From Paraphysomonas bandaiensis (taxonomy: Eukaryota; Chrysophyceae): 63,904 bases of DNA. Position numbers and translations under genes: made by a program. The notes beneath the pieces are model-generated. The model was not told where the DNA came from, did not search any database, and saw nothing but the letters and a program-made list of their open reading frames with translations. Location of the stretch: positions 1-63,904 of the forward strand of contig CBFFRP010000533.1 of the NCBI GenBank assembly GCA_965644295.1. Direction: 5' to 3'. This document shows, one piece after another, positions 56,779 through 63,904 of the stretch (position 1 is the first letter of the stretch; each line of letters starts with the position of its first letter).

Positions 56779-57583
56779 CAGGCTTGCGTAACCATTAATG
56801 GCCATTAATGGCGACGCATTGCTTCCCCCATTTTTATGGCCATTAATTTTAAAAATCCCACCATTTTTATGGCCATTAATGGCCATTAATGGACCATTTA
56901 TGGTTTGATTACTATTGCTTTATTGCCTTTTAGAAAGAAGTAAATGGAAAGTGTTAATAATTAGACTAAGTACTAGCTATTTAACAGCAATGATGAGCAG
57001 TTCGTTCCCATGTTACAGTCAGGTCAGATAGTTAATACGAACAATATTCTTAAACATCATCAGCAACTATAATATCATCAATGGTAACTTCGCTCCATAA
57101 GAATTTGTTGCAACGCAAAAAGAGTAGCAGCTCCAAATGTTGGGGTTCCATTAGCTTGCGCTGGTCTCTCATAATAAGTTTTGCTCTGCTAAATAATCGC
57201 TCAACAATATTGGAAGTCGTCACCAAATGATTCATGGAGCGATATTTAGTGGCTCTCCTGCTGTTCTTTGCCTTTTTTGCCACATCAATAGAATTTATAC
57301 GAATTCTTAAAACAGATTGTTTAAATGACTTAAATAGGTATATAATATATTAATAACTAATAATGCACCGGAAGGTCGTGGCTTGTCACGTATTCTCACA
57401 TGATGCTGACAACTGGATACTAACTAATGGATATTGCCATTAATGGCCATTAATGGGCACTACATCTCTCCCCCATTTTTATGGCCATTAATGAATTGCT
57501 TTTTTTCCATTTTATGGGGGAAGGCCATTAATGGCCATTAATGGCCATAAATGGCCATTACCATTAATGGTTACGCAAGCCTG
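56779..57583. mobile_element. hAT transposon, internally deleted
   Basis: A perfect 23-bp terminal inverted repeat beginning CAGGCTTGCGTAACC and ending GGTTACGCAAGCCTG. It has an exact 8-bp target duplication ACCAATAC (56771-56778 and 57584-57591), the hAT hallmark. Subterminal arrays of CCATTAATGG lie inside both ends. The only coding remnant is the hAT dimerisation domain at 57050-57283, so it is non-autonomous. Confidence 0.92.
57050..57283 (-). pseudogene. hAT transposase C-terminal dimerisation fragment
   Basis: 77 codons with TTSNIVERLFSRAKLIMRDQ and LMEPQHLELLLFLRCNKFLW, the hATC motif (S..VER.FS.A..I...R..L.P...E.LLFL..N..LW). The catalytic RNase H-like part is absent from the 805-bp element. 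Confidence 0.88.
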
Positions 57584-57591
57584 ACCAATAC

Positions 57592-58023
57592 TAATAATTG
57601 AAATTATCACTATTAGAACCAATCCATTTAATTGGCAATCCAATTAATAAGCAAGCCTGCAGTCTACAGTACCACGCATGTTTATTTAGTGCGTGCATGT
57701 TCACAATAATTTCATCTGCTTTGTAATTTTTCATTCCTATTTTATTTTTCGTACTGATGCCGATCCAATACGGTACGAATTACGCTGGTGAACACAATTT
57801 CTCATTGGCGCAAAGTAGCAAATACGATTCACACTCTGAAATCTGCATAACCTTCAAAATAAAATATCATAATATGCAGCTGATTTCAGTCGTTTTAATG
57901 ATTTGAACCCTTCCTGGAGCGCAATTAAGAATGAAGTATACACTTGAATGTTAAAGGTTTCTCAAGTAGTTAATGTTTTATTGACAGAGTGAAAATTTTA
58001 CCACGTATTATTAAGCAATACAT
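57592..58023. other. Spacer 3' of PEX5
   Basis: Starts with a remnant ending AAGCAAGCCTG (57651-57661), like the right end of the 126-bp MITE. The rest is AT-rich without a gene. Confidence 0.45.
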
Positions 58024-60161
58024 CTATTCTATTACACCGTTACTATATAACGGTGTTACTATGTCAATATTCAATGCTTGTGCTAATTGGACTGCGTCCT
58101 CCTTTTGGGAAATCATCACTAAATTGTGCTTATCTTGATACGAAAACACCGACCGCACATACCCCCATATGTGTCTGTATAATAGAAGTGTAGAGCAGTT
58201 AACAGTGCATACAAAATATGATTAGAGTACGTACTTTGCTGACGGACTAAGAGCGAGGGCCTGAACGTATGCTTTAACTGCTTCGTCGTATCTACCGCTA
58301 TTGGCAAAGGCGATTCCACGATTTAACCATGCTCGCGCGTATGACGGCCGCAACTCAAGGGCACGGTCATAGCACTCTATTGCCTCCTCACACCGACTAC
58401 TATTTGCTAGTGTAGCACCGATCTGATACATTAATATTTCAAAACAACTCTACTGTGGCTATGCATAACGTACCTTGTTCCATATGCTGTAATCACTAGG
58501 GTTTCTATCAGCAACTCGACGGAACGCCGCTTCTGCAGCAGCGAAGTCCTGTCTAACATTGTAGAGCACCCCTAATACAACTTGAACCTGCGAGAGCCAA
58601 TGAGTTGAATCATTTACAAATGACAGGTACAACCTCCATGTCCTCTGGGTCAAACTCAGAAACTGCAAGCATCAGCTGGGTGACTTCGTCCATAAGAGTA
58701 CCATCACTATACTCATCGGGAGTCACCTCCAGTCCGTGGAATTTAGGGTTGTGTTTCACCCATTCACGAAGACAAGATAATGCTTCAGATGAGTTGAGTT
58801 CGTTGACGTGACTAGTTCCGAGAGAGAGGAGTGCTGGAAGGTTAAAAGGATCTGCCTCTACTGCACGCCGAAGGCACGCGATACTGTAACAGTAATCGGT
58901 AAGCAATGGACTGTGTACAAAATAAATTCTTACGCTCGCTTGTCCTCGTCATTATCCGCATGACAGGTTCCCAGCATACGCCAGGCCTCAGAGTTCTCAG
59001 AGTCACGAGACACAGACGCTTCGAATGCTAAAACTGCTTCTCCGACCTGCCCTTGTTTGTACAGTTCTAATCCTCGTTCAAATAGATCTTCTGCTGATTG
59101 TGACTCGGATGAGTTAGAGTAAGGGTTCTCCTCAGCTGGAGTGGTAAATATCATATTCTCAGTTCCTTCTGCAATTCCTTCCGTTTCCTGCAGCCAAGTG
59201 TTCGAATAAATCTCTCCTTCCGTATTCCTATCTACCCAAGCATCTGCCATTGCTCGATCATGCGCGGCCCTCCACATGGCATCCCACGCGGTCTTATTTT
59301 CCTAAACCCAACCAATAGTGATGAGACTAAAATTACGACGAGCACAACATAGCACCTCCCCTGCCCAACCACCGCGTTGCCCAACGCCCTGCCAGAAGGC
59401 TTCCACCTCTTCAGTTGAACCCTCCACAGGACTGGCGTTCCAGGCCTCCTCTACCATCCGCTGCATCTCTGCCTCTCTATCAATGGATTCTGCCTCGTAC
59501 TCTACTTCGTTATCTATAATGTAGCTTTCCTCCCCCTTGAAAGCAGTTTCATTCATCTGCTGCTCTTGATGATGTCGATCCAGTTCCCGACGGTGCTGCT
59601 CTGCCATGAACGCATTCTGCATGTGGGCCATATGCATACCGCGTTGCATTTCCATCATCATCATCTGAGGCATGGGCGCTGACATGCCACCGCTCTGCTG
59701 CATCCATATGCTCTGCATGAATGTATACACATCACGTATACATTATACATATATATATACTGAGATACTCACCTCTAAGTCCACTTGAGAGCCGCCCATG
59801 CCAAGCATCGACTGACTGTGAGCATTCCACATACCATGTGAAGCAGATGGAACAGATGCACTGTGATGTTGCTGTATATCGCATATCATATCACAGCATG
59901 AGACTATCAGGGCTCATGGACAATAACGATCACCTACCACCTCACTCTCGAGTACCCCACGTTCCAATGACCCATCCGGACCGTCTATTCCATCGTATGG
60001 AAGCATGGTATCGTATAATCGGTTCGCCATAGACATAACGGGGTTATGAGAGGCTGTTCCATCCACATTACACCCACTGCCTCCTACCTGTATATATACG
60101 CACACTTACATACATTAGCTTTGATAATATGCATACATACCAAGTCATCAAGAAAGTTCAT
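58024..60161 (-). CDS. PEX5: Peroxisomal targeting signal 1 receptor PEX5
   Basis: Nine exons with eight introns of 46-66 nt (60161-60141, 60087-59938, 59871-59773, 59712-59356, 59301-58934, 58883-58634, 58587-58474, 58422-58235, 58174-58024) give 565 aa. The N-terminus carries the conserved Cys (residue 13) and NPVMSMANRL, the export and ubiquitination signature. A Met-rich segment and a Trp-rich disordered half follow. The TPR domain is typical: ACLRRAVEADPFNLPALLSL, QVVLGVLYNVRQDF, NPSDYSIWNKIGATLANSS, EAIECYDRALELRPSYARAW, GIAFANSGRYDEAVKAY and ALSPSAKHIWGYVRSVF. It binds C-terminal SKL-type signals and delivers proteins to peroxisomes. Odd: nine or so Trp in the N-terminal half but no strict WxxxF/Y motif. 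Confidence 0.95.
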
Positions 60162-60551
60162 GAAGAGAATTGCAAGGAGTCTCTTGATCAATCACAGACA
60201 AGAATTGATTATATCTGCTCTGTGACTTGTTGAGGTAGTGAAGTTACTTCGACTTCGTTTTCGTTTGTCTATGAATGGTAATCCAGAACACTGTGTCCGT
60301 ATTTCTGTATACATAAGCTTTATAGTATGTAGTATATATACAGCAGTATACAGAGTGTTTTATAGTGTTGTGAACCACCACATGCATGAAGTGAAGTATG
60401 AAGTGGAAGTGTTCTGTAAAGGGACATGAAGACATCCACATGATGCCGATCATCTGAATAAACACGCAGCGCATCGCATCGATCGGAGTCACTTCTGAGT
60501 AAGTGAATTACAGCACAGTGTCAGATATAGAAGCGATCGTCCATCAGAATC
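60162..60551. promoter_or_regulatory. Divergent spacer, PEX5 and adenylyl cyclase
   Basis: 390 bp between opposed start codons, with a GAAGTGAAGTATGAAGTGGA direct-repeat patch (60387-60407). It probably contains both promoters. Confidence 0.4.
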
Positions 60552-63500
60552 ATGAATAAGATGGACGGCAGTGAACTCTCTGTATCGATGACGGCACTCC
60601 CTCGTATATCTCCCCATGAGACGGTCTCTGATACGAATAGATTTTATTCAGAGTGCATGAGGCATCTCGCTCACTGCAGCTCATACTTCCCGAGACACAT
60701 GCCGTCAATCCCTCCTGTCGGCTCGTCAGTGTTCCTGAATGGCTGCTGCTTACTGGTTGACATGTGCGGATTCACTGAACTATCAAATAAACACTTCGCA
60801 AAGGGCTTGAAGGGGATCGACAAGTTGCGTGTATTCATGAACAAATCACTGGCTCGTATTGTCGATCTCGTGTATGAGCAGAGAGGGGATGGTATCTGCT
60901 ATCTGTGTATCAATGCTGCGTGTCTAACATGTGCTTTTAGTAATTAAATTTGCTGGAGATTCGCTGCTATGTGTGTTTCCTTCTCGAGATGATGGCGATA
61001 AACACGACTGTATAATGAGAGCAGTGAGATGTGGACTTGATATTGTACACTTTCATATTGATGAAATCAGTATTCGTGCCGGTATGTCGTATGGCAAAAT
61101 GTGTTTTGCGGTTTTGGGAGGACACAATGATCGCTGCAGCACGTTGTTGAACGGATACTGTATTGACGAATGTGGTGAGTGCTTGGCTGTAGCTGGTGCT
61201 CATGGACTGGTTATTACAGACGAAGTTTATAAGCTCATTGAGGGTACCGTTGTTGGGGATCCAGTAGCTGATGTATATGTCCGGATTACTCATACTGATG
61301 GTTGTTCAGGAAAGAGCTCAGGCGTTGATACCGATAGTCTGACGTTTCCCGAGCTGGGGGGAGATGATATCTTGAAGACCGTATTTAGCTGCATTCCATT
61401 TCCTGTTATTAAATCCCTTGCCTCTAACATCGTCTCTGAGTTATCTGAAATTCGGACTGTGACTGCTCTATTCCTGAAGGTGGACAGCTATCGCACACAA
61501 GACTTTGAGAATCTCTCGGACATGCAATCCTTATTCTTGCCCATGCTGAAGTGCTTGAATGAATGTGGAGGGTTTTTGCGGCAATTTATAGTTGACGAAA
61601 AGGGCTGTGTATTAATAGGTCTATGGGGGGTACCTACTGCCTCACATGCAGCAAACTGCTCTAAAGCCCTCCGGTGTGCGGTGATGATGAAGAACGAGGC
61701 CTCCTCCCAGCTCCACTCAGTATCTGTAGGTATAACAACCGGATCTGCGTACTGTGGCACTATAGGCACCGATTACAGGAGAGACTACACGGCTATTGGA
61801 AGCACAATAAATTTGGCTGCCCGTTTAATGAATAACGCCACCGGAAGAGTGGTAATGGATGACGTAACCTACCAGCGGCTTCCATTGAACGTTGCCTGTC
61901 GCTGTGACTTGACAGAAGCTACTCATCGGAGAGATGGGACTGTGGGTGTGTCTTATTACTACTATGCCTCAAGTGCACTTCCGAATGCTTTTGTATGGGA
62001 CCTTCAAGCTGATTTCGTGGTTGTTATTGAGAGTTATATAAAAAGAACAATACAAATGGTTATGGATCAGAGCAGTGCAAATTCATCACAACAAATCCGC
62101 AGTACCACATTGGTCTCTCCATCGGAAGATTCTTTACATTCTCCAGCCATTATTGTACCACGAAATTCACCCTCACCCTCTACAGTTCTATTGATATCTG
62201 GAACGTCAGGAGCTGGTACGATCTGTTTAGTTGTGTTCCGTAAAATCTTGTGTAACTGATGCATCATCTAGGGAAAACGGCCACTATGCACTATTTTATG
62301 CGACGATACCAGCATCAGTTTGTGGACTCCACATCTGCGGGAACAGTGTGCGTTACCCTAACTGCCAACGATCAACCCGCATTTTGCGCTCTTCGTCAAT
62401 TGGCGGATTCTTTGTTTACATTTTTGGGTAGAGACAGTCTACAATCCCAGATGGAACTGCTTAAAGAAAAGATGATAGAAGCCTTTTCCTCGCATTCAGT
62501 TGGGTACATTGCGGGAAGGTTATACCCAGTCGTTAAGGTTGTTCTGGGTCTTTCCGAAGAGTGGAACGTTGATGACACACGAATCCATACTGCTCAACTA
62601 AATCAGAAATCAGAGGAGGAGATTCTGGTTGCTGTGTTCAGTCAGATTATCGGAACGGCTGTTAAATTGTTGTGCATCGATAATATACATTTTATGTGTA
62701 CTACTTCTTGGAAAGTGCTGAGTGGTCTGTGTATCAAAGGGCACCCAGGTTTGGTTGTTCTTAGTCTCCGTGTGAAAAGTTCAGGACATATTGAGAATTT
62801 TGATCCACTCTTATATAATGAGAGCGAAGTTACACGTGAGGCCTTCACCTCCCATAGAACCAGTGCAGGGGGATCCGACACGCAAGACAACGACCTTGTG
62901 CCATCACGGTATGTAGTATTTTTTGTTGCATTCTGTAGATAGTCGGCTTATACATTTGCAGGAGGGTTGCTGAGTTTGTATGGTTTAATCAATCGATCAG
63001 TGAATGTCGGTTGCTCGAACTTCACTTGAAGCCAATGTCACAGACAACTGTGGGTTTAATAATTCAGTCAGAGGTTCCGGGCGCCCTTAGTCAATCATGC
63101 TTATCTACTATTTATAACATCTGTCGTGGAAATCCATCAGTACTGTGGCGCATAATCGAATATTTCAATGAATCGGATTGTCTTAACCTGACTGAATTGA
63201 TTGAGCGAGTAAAGGATAATTCGGTACTAGCATTCAGTTTAGAGAATGCGAACCAGTCCCATGTTTCCATTATCAAACATGCCAGTGTGATTGGTGAGGA
63301 ATTTTCAACCGATCAACTGAAATCTATATTGCCGCCTCAACTGTGTCATGTAGTGGACAATGCGATGCTATCGTTTGTAGACAGGGGTACCATAGTACCA
63401 CTATGTGATGAATACTATAGCTTCATTAGTTATTATATGCGATCGATGTTTTACAAGCTGTTGCCGAAGAGGTATGACACAAGTATAATTATTTATTTTT

Positions 63501-63904
63501 TAATGTTGTTCTCAGTGATGCGGTGGCTATTCATACGCGGATCGCAGGCAGCATTCGTCAAATGTTTTCCGCTTCATGGCCGAGCTTCGATTACAGGTTT
63601 TAACTATATTCATTGAAATTCTCCTCACTTTATTTTAGTTTCTGTTACCACTGTTCCATGAGTATGATGAAAGCTCACCGTAGAGATGGCTTGCAGCATT
63701 GTTGTTTTGTTGTTGGGCGATATTTACAGAAAGAAGAAGTTGAGGCGACCGTTACATTTTTTGAGTTTGCACTTGTGTCGGTGTATACTAGTGGAGATCG
63801 GCGTAGGGTACTCGGGTTGTTGCAACGTGCCATCGGTTGTGGCAAGAAAAAGATGATGAGTTGTGATACAAGTGAATCTGGAAGCATTATACTTGTTCAC
63901 ACGC
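60552..63904 (+). CDS. ADCY10: Soluble (ADCY10-type) adenylyl cyclase, 3' end outside window
   Basis: Six exons seen (60552-60891, 60941-62215, 62272-62908, 62962-63471, 63516-63596, 63639-63904+), about 1,036 aa and still open at the edge; animal sAC is about 1,600 aa. Catalytic domain C1 has LLVDMCGFTEL and VIKFAGDSLLCVF with both metal Asp residues and the Lys. C2 has VTALFLKVDSYR, GCVLIGLWGVP and YTAIGSTINLAARLM. An AAA/NACHT-like ATPase follows with Walker A GTSGAGKT, created exactly by the exon 2/3 junction, and a long C-terminal region. sACs make cAMP in response to bicarbonate and calcium and are tied to flagellar motility. The start could also be Met at 60561. Confidence 0.95.

Noticed and set aside
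2660-63600. tRNA or rRNA genes
   Set aside because: I looked for T-arm GTTCGA contexts and long conserved rRNA blocks and found none I could fold with confidence; a covariance-model scan would be needed to exclude them.

Overview
The window is nuclear DNA of a eukaryotic protist. Genes are interrupted by very short GT-AG introns (about 42-81 nt), use the standard code, and are separated by AT-rich spacers full of tandem and dispersed repeats. Axonemal or basal-body genes (a CASC1/DNAI7 homologue, a centrin and a soluble adenylyl cyclase) point to a flagellated cell. PEX5 shows peroxisomes, APC7 an anaphase-promoting complex, and a secreted lysozyme-like protein fits a phagotroph. A small YABBY-like HMG-box protein is a hint towards an algal or stramenopile-type lineage, but the lineage cannot be fixed from the window alone. 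All exon structures below were assembled by hand from reading frame and splice consensus.

Left part (1-17.6 kb): a CATA microsatellite; a GH130-type glycosidase with a C-terminal membrane anchor; a small tandem-UBA protein divergent from a CASC1/DNAI7 homologue; a 3.1-kb PIF/Harbinger DNA transposon (7189-10285) with an intact-looking DDE transposase and a decayed second ORF; a 69-aa HMG/YABBY-like protein; a 2.5-kb gene-poor stretch; APC7, whose fourth exon is one base out of frame; and a CUE-like protein on the minus strand.

Middle (17.6-41.6 kb): a 12.2-kb satellite of about 277 copies of a 44-bp unit, itself two diverged 22-bp halves, with higher-order repeats. It is followed by AMMECR1 divergent from NF-YB, a 38-finger C2H2 gene built of 81-bp repeats, and a bacterial-looking Old Yellow Enzyme.

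Right part (41.6-63.9 kb): a lysozyme-like secreted protein; two minisatellites (one again with a 44-bp period); a four-helix membrane protein; a 1,006-aa PH-PH-PH-PDZ-PH-coiled-coil-EF-hand scaffold; a 2.55-kb foldback element with two 1,026-bp arms; centrin; a nest of hAT transposon, MITE and retroposon-like insertions; PEX5; and an ADCY10-type soluble adenylyl cyclase cut by the window end.

Several genes lie head to head across short spacers (UBA/CASC1, AMMECR1/NF-YB, PH scaffold/centrin, PEX5/adenylyl cyclase), suggesting shared bidirectional promoters. Apart from the flagellar/centriolar theme (CASC1, centrin, soluble cyclase) the genes do not form one pathway. The most unusual content is repeat biology: the satellite, the homogenised zinc-finger array, the foldback element and the nested DNA transposons.
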